Below are positions 15,391-23,692 of a stretch of DNA of 64,000 bases, piece by piece. Origin of the DNA: Oleispirillum naphthae. Lineage in GTDB: Bacteria; Pseudomonadota; Alphaproteobacteria; Rhodospirillales; Rhodospirillaceae. The position numbers were made by a program, and so were the translations under genes. How positions within the stretch are numbered: position 1 is the stretch's first letter; each line of letters opens with the position of its first letter. Below the pieces are notes generated by a model. It was not told where the DNA came from and made no database searches. It was given only the letters and a program-made list of their open reading frames with translations. The stretch lies in the NCBI GenBank assembly GCA_027864655.1, contig JAQAZG010000002.1, forward strand, positions 397,461 to 461,460. Direction: 5' to 3'.

Positions 15391-15442
15391 GCGAGCATCC
15401 GGCGGGGCGGCAGCGCCCCGCCGCGTGACGAGGGAGGATCGG

Positions 15443-15754
15443 ATGAACCCGTTTTCGGTATCGGTGGATTTGATGTTCGCGGGGCCGATGGCGGTGGACG
15501 CCACCTACACCCCGGCCAACGGCGACCCGCTTCCGGTGCGGGTGATCCTCTCGCAGCCGGACGTGATGACGCCGGTCTACGATGTGCCCGTGGTTTCCGC
15601 CTCGACCGCGCTGCAGGTGCGGGTTTCCGAGGTCGCGGCCCTGGCGCGGGGCGATACCTTCACCCTGGCGGACGGCGGCGTGCTGACCGTTTCCGCCAAG
15701 CCAAAGCGGGATGCGACGCGGCTGATCTGGGTGGCGTCGGCGGTGGAAGACTGA
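15443..15754 (+). CDS. Head-tail attachment protein (gpFII-like position)
   Basis: A 103-aa beta-rich protein (VDATYTPANGDPLPVRVILSQPD..., LARGDTFTLADGGVLTVSAKP). The start at 15443 was chosen for the GGGAGG upstream. Its size, fold impression and place between the decoration protein and the tail-completion gene fit an FII-type head-tail connector, which caps the portal/gpW complex. No diagnostic motif is present. Confidence 0.65.
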   Translation: MNPFSVSVDLMFAGPMAVDATYTPANGDPLPVRVILSQPDVMTPVYDVPVVSASTALQVRVSEVAALARGDTFTLADGGVLTVSAKPKRDATRLIWVASAVED

Positions 15755-15757
15755 GCC

Positions 15758-16444
15758 GTGAAAATCGGGGCGGCTCTCGAGGGTGACCTGCGCAAGATCA
15801 TGACGCGGGAAATCAGCGTGCTGAGGTCCGGTATCAAGTCCGGTACGCAGACGGCGACGGATAATCTCAAGGAGAAACTGCGCGCGCAGGTGCGTGCCGC
15901 CGGGCTGCCGCAGTCGGTGCAAAAGGCGTGGCAGTCGAAGGTCTACCCCAAGGGCGACAGTATGGGTGCGGCGGGCCTGGTGTTTTCCAAGGCGACGCGC
16001 ATTCACGCGGCGTTCGATGCGGGGGCGTCGATCTCGCCGCGCAACGGGCAGTGGCTGGTGATCCCCCTGCCCGCCGCGCGGAGGCTGAAATTCGATGTGT
16101 CCTATTCGCGCTCGCGCGGCGGCAAGCCTCGGCACTGGTCCGATGTGGACGCCGCGGTGCGGCGCTTCGGCTCGCTGCGGCGGGTTCCGCTGAAGGGCGG
16201 ACGCATCCTTCTGGTCGCGGATGGCGTCACCGCCTCAGGCTCTCGCCGCAAGGTGCGGCAGGCCAAGGGTGGCGGCACGGTGCAGGGGGTGGGCAACGTT
16301 TCGATGCCGCTGTTCCTGCTGGTCAAGCGGGTACGGCTCGGTAAGCGGCTGGATATCGGCGGCGCGGCGGCGCAGGCGGGGCGCGATTTCATGGGGCATG
16401 TCCTCGCCGGGATCGACGCGGCGGACCGCCGGGTCAAGGAGTGA
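15758..16444 (+). CDS. DUF6441-like tail completion protein
   Basis: A 228-aa protein starting at GTG 15758. It opens with a basic amphipathic helix (IMTREISVLRSGIKSGTQTATDNLKEKLRAQVRAAGL), then YPKGDSMGAAGLVFSKATRIHAAFDAG, which is typical of DUF6441 proteins in alphaproteobacterial phages, and a basic C-terminal part (RILLVADGVTA, PLFLLVKRVRLGKRLDI). Members lie between head and tail-tube genes and probably act like gpZ in tail completion. Confidence 0.72.
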   Translation: MKIGAALEGDLRKIMTREISVLRSGIKSGTQTATDNLKEKLRAQVRAAGLPQSVQKAWQSKVYPKGDSMGAAGLVFSKATRIHAAFDAGASISPRNGQWLVIPLPAARRLKFDVSYSRSRGGKPRHWSDVDAAVRRFGSLRRVPLKGGRILLVADGVTASGSRRKVRQAKGGGTVQGVGNVSMPLFLLVKRVRLGKRLDIGGAAAQAGRDFMGHVLAGIDAADRRVKE

Positions 16445-16450
16445 TGAGCT

Positions 16451-16882
16451 ATGGCGAGTAAGTGGGAAACCGCCCTGGCGGCGTTGGCGTCGGTGCTGGC
16501 GGCGATCCCGGGGCCGGAGTTCGCGCGCAACGACCCCTCCGAGCGTGAGGTGCCGCCTGGCGGGCGGATCGACCTGAGTGACGGCGACCTGGCGGAGCCG
16601 GAGGTCTACCTGTCGCCGCTGTCCTATGGTCACACCGCCAACGCAGAGATCGTTGCGATGGTGCAGGCGGCGGACGCGGCGGAGCGCGACGCGGCTCTCG
16701 ACGCGCTGGTGCTGAAGATCGAGGCGGCGGTGTCTGCCGACGAAACCCTGGGCGGCACGGTGGAGTCGGTAAACCTGGGATCGCCCGAGCGCCTGACCGA
16801 GCCCGCCGAGGAAGGCAAGCCGATCAAGGGCGCGCGGATCGTCTGCGCGCTGGAATTCATCAGCGATAGCCCGCTGGGCTGA
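16451..16882 (+). CDS. Tail terminator protein (gpU-like position)
   Basis: A 143-aa protein (KWETALAALASVLAAIPGPEFARN..., YGHTANAEIVAMVQAADAAERDAALDALVLKIEAAVSAD...). The pattern of an N-terminal helix, beta core and C-terminal ARIVCALEFIS strand is like minor tail protein U, which ends tail-tube growth. It lies directly before the tail-tube gene, as in lambda. Assignment is by position and shape. Confidence 0.7.
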   Translation: MASKWETALAALASVLAAIPGPEFARNDPSEREVPPGGRIDLSDGDLAEPEVYLSPLSYGHTANAEIVAMVQAADAAERDAALDALVLKIEAAVSADETLGGTVESVNLGSPERLTEPAEEGKPIKGARIVCALEFISDSPLG

Positions 16883-16893
16883 AGGAGAGAGAC

Positions 16894-17862
16894 ATGGCGA
16901 AAATTCGCGCTTCCGGTGCCGATACCCAGCTGCTCGGCGCGTTCGAGACCACCTACGGCACCGCCCCCAGCGGCGCGGGCGGTGGGGTTTATCGCAAGCT
17001 GTCGTTCAAGTCCCACGCGCTGGGGTCCGAACAGCCGCTCGGCACCGATCCGCTGCTCGGCATGGGCCGCGATGCGCAGGACCCGTACTACGACGCCATC
17101 TCGGTGTCCGGCGATATCGTCGCGCCGGTCGATCTGCGGGGCATCGGCTTCTGGCTGCGCGGTCTGTTCGGTGCGCCGGTCACCACCGAGGCCGAAGGGG
17201 TGTATACCCATGTCTTCACCTCGGGCGGGGCGCTGCCTTCTCTCGCCCTTCAGGTCGGGCACATGCAGCTTTCGCCGCAGGTGCACTTCGCCCACGCGGG
17301 CGTCAAGCTCGGCTCCCTCGCGTTTCAGATGGCGCGGACCGGGGCGGTCAACGCCACCATCGCCACCATCGCCCAGGGCGAAACCTCCGCCGCGACGGCG
17401 CTGGATGCCGCGCCGCTGGAATTCGCGCTCACCCGTTTCAGCGCCGGGCGCGGCACCATCAAGCTCGACGGGTCGCAGGTGGCGGCGGTGACCGGCGGCA
17501 ACCTGACCTACAGCAACAATCTGGAAGGGGTGGAAACCATCCGCGACGACGGCAAGATCGACGGCGTGGACGAGGGCGAGGCGACCGCGACCGGCGGACT
17601 GACCGTGCGCTTCGGCCCCGATAGCCCGATTCGCGCGGCGGTGGCGGCGCAGTCCCCCGTGGCGCTGGAATACGCCTACTCGATCCCCGACACCGACTAT
17701 CTGCTCAAGTTCGAACTGCCGCGCGTCTATCTGCCCAAGCCGAAAACCGAGATTTCCGGCCCCGGCGGCATCGAGGCCACCTACAACTGGCAAGCCGCCC
17801 GCGACCCGGTTGCGGGCTATCTGCTGCGGGCAACGCTGGTCAACGACGTGGATGGCTACTGA
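16894..17862 (+). CDS. Major tail tube protein
   Basis: A 322-aa beta-rich protein of the phage tail-tube family: GAFETTYGTAPSG, the SHALGSEQPLGTDPLLG segment, SVSGDIVAPVDLRGIGFWLRGLFG, then GGNLTYSNNLEGVETIRDDGKIDGVDEGE and a C-terminal SIPDTDYLLKFELPRVYLP. These blocks recur in tail tube proteins of alphaproteobacterial siphophages. Its stop overlaps by seven bases the stop of the convergent WYL-like gene. Confidence 0.88.
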   Translation: MAKIRASGADTQLLGAFETTYGTAPSGAGGGVYRKLSFKSHALGSEQPLGTDPLLGMGRDAQDPYYDAISVSGDIVAPVDLRGIGFWLRGLFGAPVTTEAEGVYTHVFTSGGALPSLALQVGHMQLSPQVHFAHAGVKLGSLAFQMARTGAVNATIATIAQGETSAATALDAAPLEFALTRFSAGRGTIKLDGSQVAAVTGGNLTYSNNLEGVETIRDDGKIDGVDEGEATATGGLTVRFGPDSPIRAAVAAQSPVALEYAYSIPDTDYLLKFELPRVYLPKPKTEISGPGGIEATYNWQAARDPVAGYLLRATLVNDVDGY

Positions 17863-18557
17863 GTCTGAACCGACGATGGCGAAACCGGAATCTGACCGTT
17901 TGCCAAAATGCGGAATGTAGCGTCGGGGTCGAATACCTCGCCGGTTTCGGCGAGCGCGACCAGCGTGCATTCGTGGGAGCGGAAGGTTTTCTGCCCGCTC
18001 CACGCGCGCTTGAGATCGGTTCTCGCCCGTTTCGCCTTGCCCCGGATGGTGGAGAACTCGCCGTTCGCGCTGGCGTGCTCGACGGCGACGGTGAACGTCT
18101 CGCCGCCGGTTTCGACGATCAACGAGACGCCGAAGGCGGAAACGTCCGCCTCGGCGGTGGTGCGGAGCCGCGCCGACAGTAGGCGGCCTTCGCGATTGCC
18201 GATCCACGGAATCAGTTGGTAGGTGACGGGAACCTCGAAGCCGGTGTCCGCCTCGATGGCGCGGGTGACGCTGTAGAGGTCGAAGTGGCGCATCTCGTTG
18301 CGCAGGTGGCAGAAGGCGAAGGCGAACTTCGGATACTTCTTTCCATGCAGTGACCGCACGGTGATGCGCCGCTCGGTGCTTTCGCCGCTGCGGTCGGTGT
18401 AGGCGATGTCCCATACGAGGTTGAGATTGTCGGCGAGGGTTGGGCCGGGATCGAAGCGGCGCAGCTGGGGCTCCGCGTTTTTGTTTTTTTGTTGCGTCTG
18501 GAACAAGAACCATGTGCCGATGGCGATCGCCAACACGGCCAAGAGAAGCGTGCCCAT
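17856..18557 (-). CDS. Membrane-anchored WYL-like domain protein
   Basis: A 233-aa protein with an N-terminal membrane anchor (about residues 2-20, GTLLLAVLAIAIGTWFLF), then a WYL-type block at about 45-100: WDIAYTDRSGESTERRITVRSL, AFAFCHLRNEMRHFDLYSV. WYL domains bind nucleic acid or nucleotides and usually sit in cytoplasmic regulators with an HTH, so an anchored copy without HTH is unusual. The ATG at 18557 is preceded by TGGAG; a TTG at 18584 overlapping the lipoprotein stop is an alternative. It is the last gene of a reverse-strand cassette within the tail operon. Confidence 0.7.
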   Translation of the reverse strand: MGTLLLAVLAIAIGTWFLFQTQQKNKNAEPQLRRFDPGPTLADNLNLVWDIAYTDRSGESTERRITVRSLHGKKYPKFAFAFCHLRNEMRHFDLYSVTRAIEADTGFEVPVTYQLIPWIGNREGRLLSARLRTTAEADVSAFGVSLIVETGGETFTVAVEHASANGEFSTIRGKAKRARTDLKRAWSGQKTFRSHECTLVALAETGEVFDPDATFRILANGQIPVSPSSVQTQ

Positions 18558-18580
18558 GAATTGCTCCAATCTGGCGAGGC

Positions 18581-18856
18581 TCAATAGGGGCTGCGGACGA
18601 TGTTGTCGTATTTGCCTTTGCAGACGGCGAAGCCGTCATTCCATCCTGACGCATACATCGCGTCGGAGATCGCGCGCTGAGGGTCTTTGTTGAAGCGGTA
18701 ATAGATGTTACCGGCGGCGGAGTAGCCGCTGTCGCACCCGGCGGCGAAGCCTTCGCGGTAGGCGGGTGGACCGGATGGGGTGCGGTCCATCGTTGTTGCA
18801 CAGGCGGCGATGGAAAGGGATGAAAGAACGACGATCAACGCTCGGCAGGTATGCAT
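18581..18856 (-). CDS. Small lipoprotein (91 aa)
   Basis: A signal peptide (MHTCRALIVVLSSLSIAAC) ends in the lipobox SIAAC, so the mature protein should be lipid-anchored at Cys19. The mature part has YREGFAAGCDSGYSAAG, YYRFNKDPQRA and YASGWNDGFAVCKG, with paired Gly-Cys motifs suggesting a disulfide. Small lipoproteins in prophage cassettes may change the host surface or cause superinfection exclusion; no specific role is shown. It lies directly upstream of the WYL-like gene. Confidence 0.75.
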   Translation of the reverse strand: MHTCRALIVVLSSLSIAACATTMDRTPSGPPAYREGFAAGCDSGYSAAGNIYYRFNKDPQRAISDAMYASGWNDGFAVCKGKYDNIVRSPY

Positions 18857-18914
18857 GGCGGACTTTCCCCAGGTTGCGTTCCAGGGGAAGGGTCGGCTTC
18901 GCGGAGGAGTCGCG

Positions 18915-19142
18915 TCAAGGGGTTTTCTTCAACCGCACGCCGGGGCCTTCGCCGTTCTGGTCGATGAAGATGACGCCAGCGGCTTCGAGGGTAAGCCGCA
19001 TTGCCGTAATCGTGGCCTTGTTTGCAGGGTTTCCTGCTTCGAAGCGAGAGATGGTGTTCCTGCTAACGCCGGACTTGAAGGCCAGCGTTTCCAGGTTCCA
19101 GTTGAGCGCCGCACGCGCCATTCGTGATTGTTCAGGCGTCAT
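18915..19142 (-). CDS. XRE-family HTH regulator (75 aa)
   Basis: A 75-aa Cro/CI-type HTH protein starting MTPEQSRMARAALNW. The HTH is at about residues 12-45 (LETLAFKSGVSRNTISRFEAGNPANKATITAMRLTLEAAGV), and the final FIDQNGEGPGVRL is a tail common to small XRE regulators of this type. It is first in the reverse cassette and divergent from the 121-aa gene, with an inverted repeat between them that it probably binds. Confidence 0.85.
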   Translation of the reverse strand: MTPEQSRMARAALNWNLETLAFKSGVSRNTISRFEAGNPANKATITAMRLTLEAAGVIFIDQNGEGPGVRLKKTP

Positions 19143-19197
19143 GTTGTGCATTTTGCACAAAATGCACCTTGACGACAAATGGAATTATGCACAACAT
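19141..19197. promoter_or_regulatory. Divergent promoter/operator of the tail-region cassette
   Basis: ATGTTGTGCAT (19141-19151) and ATGCACAACAT (19187-19197) form an 11-bp perfect inverted repeat, with TTTTGCACAAAA between them. On the plus strand TTGACG (19169-19174) and CAACAT (19192-19197) are 17 bp apart. One arm lies at the start codon of the XRE gene and the other covers the -10, so binding would repress both directions. Confidence 0.65.
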
Positions 19198-19227
19198 GGT
19201 GAAAGTTTCCAAACGGAGGCGGTAACC

Positions 19228-19593
19228 ATGTGCAATGTGGAACTGGACAAAGAACTGCGGCGGACGATGCGGGTGCAATCGGAAACCGTGCGGCTATCGG
19301 AGGATACCTCCCGCCACCTCGGCGACCGGATGGAGGGCTTTCTCGCGGCGCTGTCGTTCACCCCGGTGACGGGGGAGGCCGATGCGGCGCTGCGAGCGCA
19401 TCACCTGACGGCGCTGATCGAAGGCGTGATGGAAAACCTGGAGGCGGGCGCGGCGGTGGACCCGGCGTTTCTTCGCCTCGGCTGGCGGCTGGCGGACCGG
19501 CTGACGGCGTATCTGGAAACCAGGTCCGGCGTCGGCGTCGCCACCGGGCGGCAGACGCGGGAGATGGAAGACCTGCTGCGGAGGGCCGGATGA
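19228..19593 (+). CDS. Phage protein, unknown function (121 aa)
   Basis: An all-helical, charged protein (MCNVELDKELRRTMRVQSETVRLSEDTSRHLGDRM...). ACGGAGG stands upstream of the ATG. Its stop overlaps the antirepressor start by four bases, so the two are co-translated from the divergent promoter. No family recognised. Confidence 0.7.
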   Translation: MCNVELDKELRRTMRVQSETVRLSEDTSRHLGDRMEGFLAALSFTPVTGEADAALRAHHLTALIEGVMENLEAGAAVDPAFLRLGWRLADRLTAYLETRSGVGVATGRQTREMEDLLRRAG

Positions 19594-20468
19594 TGGGCAA
19601 CGTGATTCCGTTCGATTTCGAGGGCGCGTCGGTGCGGGTGCTGGATCGAGAGGGTTCGCCCTGGTTCGTGCTGGCGGATGTTTGCCGGGTGTTGGAGATC
19701 GCCAATCCGTCCAACGTTGCGGCGCGGCTCGACGATGACGAAAAGACGACCCTCCATAATATGGAGGGTCAGGCAGGGTGTGGCGCTCAGGTGTTCACCA
19801 TCATCAACGAATCCGGTCTCTACTCGCTGGTGCTCACCAGCCGCAAGGCCTCGGCCAGGCGGTTCAAGAAGTGGGTCACCGCCGAGGTGCTGCCCGCCAT
19901 CCGCCGCACCGGGCGCTACGTTCTGGCGTTGCCGAAACGGGCGGAGGATGCGGGGGACCAATGGGAACAGCCGGTCCAGGTGCTGAACACCCAAATTCGG
20001 ATGATCGCCGAGGCCCGCGCGGTGTTCGGCGCTGCGGCGGCGCGGCAGTTGTGGCGGGCGAGCGGCCTTCCGCAGGTGGAGGGAGACCCGGAGGAAACGG
20101 AACTGTTCGATCCCACCGGCTGCCTCGCGCACCTGCTGCGCTATGCGGTGGGCAAGCACAACACCATCGGCGATCTGATCGACTCGGCGGTGAGCGGCGG
20201 CGATTTCGAAATTCTGGCGGAAATCGGCCTGCTGGTTTCGCCCGCCGGTCACCCCGGCAAGTTGGCGGTCGCGGAGCGCAGCGCCACCCTCTCGGCGATC
20301 TATCGCGATACGCCGTGGTGCGAGGGTGGTTGGACGGTCGGACTGATGGGCCTGCCCGGCGCGCGGAAGGTGCCCGAACTCGGTTTCAACGGTCGCAAGC
20401 GTCGTGCGGTGATGGTGCCGATGGCGTGCGTGAACGCCGTTCCCCGCTTCGAGCGGCGAACGGCCTGA
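19590..20468 (+). CDS. BRO-N domain antirepressor
   Basis: A 292-aa protein with a BRO-N domain at about residues 5-110: RVLDREGSPWFVLADVCRVLEIANPSNVAARLDDDEK, INESGLYSLVLTSRKASARRFKKWVTAEVLPAIRRTGRY. The C-terminal part is a variable region ending near a KilA-C/ANT-like basic segment. BRO/ANT proteins bind DNA or repressors and can lift lysogeny. Its location in the middle of the tail genes, under the small XRE regulator, is unusual. A 21-bp palindrome lies inside the gene at 19749-19769. Confidence 0.85.
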   Translation: MMGNVIPFDFEGASVRVLDREGSPWFVLADVCRVLEIANPSNVAARLDDDEKTTLHNMEGQAGCGAQVFTIINESGLYSLVLTSRKASARRFKKWVTAEVLPAIRRTGRYVLALPKRAEDAGDQWEQPVQVLNTQIRMIAEARAVFGAAAARQLWRASGLPQVEGDPEETELFDPTGCLAHLLRYAVGKHNTIGDLIDSAVSGGDFEILAEIGLLVSPAGHPGKLAVAERSATLSAIYRDTPWCEGGWTVGLMGLPGARKVPELGFNGRKRRAVMVPMACVNAVPRFERRTA

Positions 20469-20950
20469 TGGTGGAGATGACGATGCCCGAACTGGTGAGT
20501 TTGGATTTGCCGACCGAGCCTTATTGGCTCGATCTGCCGCGCGGCGTGCGGGTTCGGGTGCGTCCGCTCGATACCGCAGCGATGAAGGCGGCGGAGGCGC
20601 GCAGCCAGCGCAAGGTGCGCGAACTGGTGACCCACGTCGCCGGGGTGCGCGAGGCGGGCGGAGATGTCACCGGCCTGCCGGATTTCGGCGACCCGGATAT
20701 CCGCGCCGGTCTGGCGGAGGCCCTGTTCGTCGAGGCCCTGGCGGAAATCGGCATCGTCGCGTGGGAGGGCGTCAAGGCCGATCTCTCGAAGGGGTCGGCG
20801 GCGCAGTTGATGCGCAACCCCGATATCGGTCCGCCGTTCCTGGCGGCGTACCTGGCTCCGGCGGCGGCGGCGAGTGCGGAGGGAAACGGGTCCGCCGCTG
20901 GCTCCGATGGGACCTCGGGGCCGGGCGGCAATATCGCGAAGGGTGCCTGA
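20468..20950 (+). CDS. Tail assembly chaperone, gpG-like
   Basis: A 160-aa product starting MVEMTMPELVSLDLPTEPYWLDLPRGVRVRVRPLDTAAMKAAEARSQRKVR. It occupies the place of lambda G between tail tube and tape measure. The ATG overlaps the antirepressor stop. A GGGAAAC slippery heptamer in the right phase at 20881-20887 leads to the longer GT form. Such chaperones coat the tape measure during tail assembly and are absent from the virion. Confidence 0.85.
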   Translation: MVEMTMPELVSLDLPTEPYWLDLPRGVRVRVRPLDTAAMKAAEARSQRKVRELVTHVAGVREAGGDVTGLPDFGDPDIRAGLAEALFVEALAEIGIVAWEGVKADLSKGSAAQLMRNPDIGPPFLAAYLAPAAAASAEGNGSAAGSDGTSGPGGNIAKGA

Positions 20951-21237
20951 GCGTCGGCACCTGTTGCCCCTGTGCAGCGCGCGACCCGGAAACCGGGGAG
21001 TTGTGCCCCTATGCCGATCCGCCGCGCACGGCGGATGGGCAGGGAATGGCGGATGCGGTGACCGCTTGCGTGGGGCAGGTGGGGGTTTCGGTCCTGGGCG
21101 CGGGGGTGGACCCCGCGACGGTGTTGGCGTTGACGCGGGCGGCTGGGCGCGAAGAGCGCCGCGCCGCTTTTTTGCTGCCGTTCGCACAGGCGGGTGTGGC
21201 GCAGGCGATTGTGGAGGGGCGTGAGAATGATGACTGA
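20468..21237 (+). CDS. Tail assembly chaperone fusion gpGT, by -1 frameshift
   Basis: If ribosomes slip back one base on GGGAAAC (20881-20887; codons GGA AAC become GGG AAA), reading continues in the -1 frame to 21237, adding about 117 residues: KRVRRWLRWDLGAG..., then TCCPCAARDPETGELCPYADPPRTADG and EERRAAFLLPFAQAGVAQAIVEG. The extension is in frame with no separate start near its beginning, and its end overlaps the tape measure start. This is the conserved G/GT device of siphophages; slippage itself was not tested. Confidence 0.85.
20881..20887 (+). promoter_or_regulatory. Programmed -1 frameshift slippery site GGGAAAC
   Basis: The heptamer reads G-GGA-AAC in the G frame, an exact X-XXY-YYZ pattern, close to the lambda GGGAAAG site. 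It lies 21 codons before the G stop. GC-rich sequence just downstream could form a stimulating structure. Confidence 0.85.
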
Positions 21238-23689
21238 ACGCGACCTTGCAATCCGCCTGAGCCTCAAGGATTCCGAGGTTGTCCGTCGCGCCCTGAACGA
21301 ATTGGGCGCTGATGGACAGAAGGCCCTGGCGCGGATCGAGGCGGCTTCGGCCCCGGCGTCGCGTGGTCTGCTCGCGATCAACACCGTGACCTCCAGCGCG
21401 AAAGGCGAAATCCAAGGCTATGCGAGCCGCCTGGGCATCGCCGGGGAGGCGATGTCTGCGCTCGGCCCGGCGGGCCTGATGGCGAGCGTGTCGATCGCGG
21501 CGATCAGCGCCGGTCTGGCCCATGGCGTGCGGGAGATGGAACTCGCCGACACGTCGATGCGGCGATTGGGCTCCGTGATGAAGGCGACGGGCTATGCCTC
21601 GGGCCTGACGTCGAAACAGATTGCCGACATGGCGGACGAGATCGAGAAATCGACGATGGCGACGGCGGAAAACGTTGTTGACGCCACGTCGGTTCTTTCG
21701 ACCTTTCGTTCGGTGTCCGGCGACGCCTTCCGCCGCGCGACGGCTCTGGCGCTCGACATGGCGACGGTGTTCGGCGGCGACATGCGTTCGTCGGCTATGC
21801 AGTTGGGCAAGGCGCTCGAGGACCCGGTCGAGGGTCTGACCGCGTTGCGGCGTGTCGGCGTGTCGTTCACGCAGGCGCAGAAGGACATGATCTCCGCGAT
21901 GGTCGAGACCGGCAACGTCGCCGGGGCGCAAGGCGTGATCCTCGACGCGCTGGAGCAGCAGGTCGGCGGTGCGTCGCGGGGCGAAGACGGCGGGGTGACC
22001 GGCGCGGCGAAGCATGCGGCGGAAGCCTGGGACGATATGCTCGAGGAGTTTGCACGCACCACGGGCGTTGGCTCGGCGGTGGCGAATGCGCTCAATGGGA
22101 TCACCGAATCTCTGCGCGGACTTGGCCAGGCCGAAGATACCTCCGCGAAACTGGCGGAGCGCGAGGCGGCGCTGGCGGAATATCAGACCAAGCTGGCGGA
22201 GCTTGAAAACAGCGGGCGCGGCTGGTCTCCGGTCGCGAATTTCGCCCGCGCGCGAATCAGGGATATCGAGAGGGAAGTCTCGGCTCTCCGCAAACTCGAC
22301 ACGGCACAGAGGGAAGCCGAGGCATCGGCGCAGCGCAAGGCGGACGAAGGCCGGGCGAATGCCGAACGCACCCGCAACGCGGAGATGATGTCCGCGCGGC
22401 TGAAGACGCTGGAGGCGGAGAGGGTCAAGGGCGTTTCCGACGCGGCGGCGAAGATCAAGACGATCGAGGATCAGCTTGCCAAGGACGTCGCGGCGGCGCA
22501 GCAGCGCGGTTCCCTCGCCGGGGTGACCCAAGCCGATGTGGACAAGGAGGTAGCTCTGCTGCGCGCGGTGGCACAGCAGAAAATCGACGCGGTGCAGAAG
22601 CCGCTGCTGGAAGCACAGAAGCGCGGGGCGGAGCAGACGGCCAAGGTGCTTGCCGACCTGCAGCGCGAGGTTGGCGGCGTCTCCGATCCGCGCACGGCGT
22701 TCGTGGATCAGAAGGTGGCGAGCCTGCCGAAGTCGGCGACCGCAGACGAGATTGCGGATACCGCCGCGTGGGCTGGGGAACTCTACGATCTGACGGAAAG
22801 GAAGAAGGAGGACGCCAAGGCGGAAGACGAGCGCGGGCGGGCGATTGAGCGCAGTCGGCAGTTCCTTCTGCAAAACGCAGATGCTGAGACTGTATATAAG
22901 CTTCAAATTGAAGAAATTGATAAGCTCAAGGCGAATGGCGCGATCAATGATCAGGTCTACGCCTTAATGACGCAAGACGCGGAGCGCCGGAAGCTTTATG
23001 CCGCAACCGATGCGGCGAGCGGGATGAAGCGCGCTCTCCAGGAATATCAGAAGTCTGCGGCGGACTCTGCTTCCGTCGTCGAGAGCGCAGTTAAGCAATC
23101 GTTTTCTTCTATGGAGAATGCGCTCGCCACGTTTGTCACGACGGGAAAGCTATCGTTCAGCAACTTTGCCGATTCAGTGCTGTCGGATATGGCAAGAATC
23201 ATTGCAAGGCAAACGATTACCGCGCCATTGGCTTCGGGGCTCCTGAGCCTCTTCCACGAGGGCGGAGTGGTCGGGGAGCCCGGCGCGATGTCACGTGCGG
23301 TGTCGCCGCTGGTGTTCGCGGGTGCGTCGCGCTTCCACACGGGTGGGCTGCTGCCCGGCGAGGTGCCGATCATTGCGCAGGCGGGCGAGCGCGTGTTGAC
23401 CCAGGCGCAGCAGGATAACACCGCCGCCACCATCAGCGGTTTGGCGAAGATGGCGATGCAGTCCGGCGGCGGCGACCTCAAGGTGGTGAGCAACGTCTAT
23501 AACAATGCCACCGGAACCGAGGCGAAAACGCAGGTCTCGCGCGGCGCGGACGGGTCGCTGCAAATCGACACCATCGTCGAAACCATCGAAGGCCGGTTGG
23601 CGAGCAACATCGGAAAAGGCCGTGGATTGGCCCCGACGCTGGAGGGCCGCTACGGCCTTTCCGCTGCGTCCGGCGCGGCGAGGGGGTGA
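21227..23689 (+). CDS. Tape measure protein
   Basis: An 820-aa tail-length protein. It is helical and coiled-coil rich (about 280-480 with AEREAALAEYQTKLAELENS and EAEASAQRKADEGRANAERTRNAE), has hydrophobic segments near residue 85 and ends with the gpH-type tail FHTGGLLPGEVPIIAQAGERVLTQAQ. It sets tail length and is released on DNA ejection. The start MMTERDLAIRLSLKDS at 21227 has GGAGGGG upstream. Bases 22,880-23,220 are distinctly AT-richer than the rest, a sign of mosaic exchange. Confidence 0.9.
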   Translation: MMTERDLAIRLSLKDSEVVRRALNELGADGQKALARIEAASAPASRGLLAINTVTSSAKGEIQGYASRLGIAGEAMSALGPAGLMASVSIAAISAGLAHGVREMELADTSMRRLGSVMKATGYASGLTSKQIADMADEIEKSTMATAENVVDATSVLSTFRSVSGDAFRRATALALDMATVFGGDMRSSAMQLGKALEDPVEGLTALRRVGVSFTQAQKDMISAMVETGNVAGAQGVILDALEQQVGGASRGEDGGVTGAAKHAAEAWDDMLEEFARTTGVGSAVANALNGITESLRGLGQAEDTSAKLAEREAALAEYQTKLAELENSGRGWSPVANFARARIRDIEREVSALRKLDTAQREAEASAQRKADEGRANAERTRNAEMMSARLKTLEAERVKGVSDAAAKIKTIEDQLAKDVAAAQQRGSLAGVTQADVDKEVALLRAVAQQKIDAVQKPLLEAQKRGAEQTAKVLADLQREVGGVSDPRTAFVDQKVASLPKSATADEIADTAAWAGELYDLTERKKEDAKAEDERGRAIERSRQFLLQNADAETVYKLQIEEIDKLKANGAINDQVYALMTQDAERRKLYAATDAASGMKRALQEYQKSAADSASVVESAVKQSFSSMENALATFVTTGKLSFSNFADSVLSDMARIIARQTITAPLASGLLSLFHEGGVVGEPGAMSRAVSPLVFAGASRFHTGGLLPGEVPIIAQAGERVLTQAQQDNTAATISGLAKMAMQSGGGDLKVVSNVYNNATGTEAKTQVSRGADGSLQIDTIVETIEGRLASNIGKGRGLAPTLEGRYGLSAASGAARG

Positions 23690-23692
23690 GGC

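Noticed and set aside
11101..15504. 1467-codon minus-strand frame opposite the portal/capsid genes
   Set aside because: Its composition is His/Arg-rich and low in normal core patterns; it is the antisense of well-recognised head genes in high-GC DNA.
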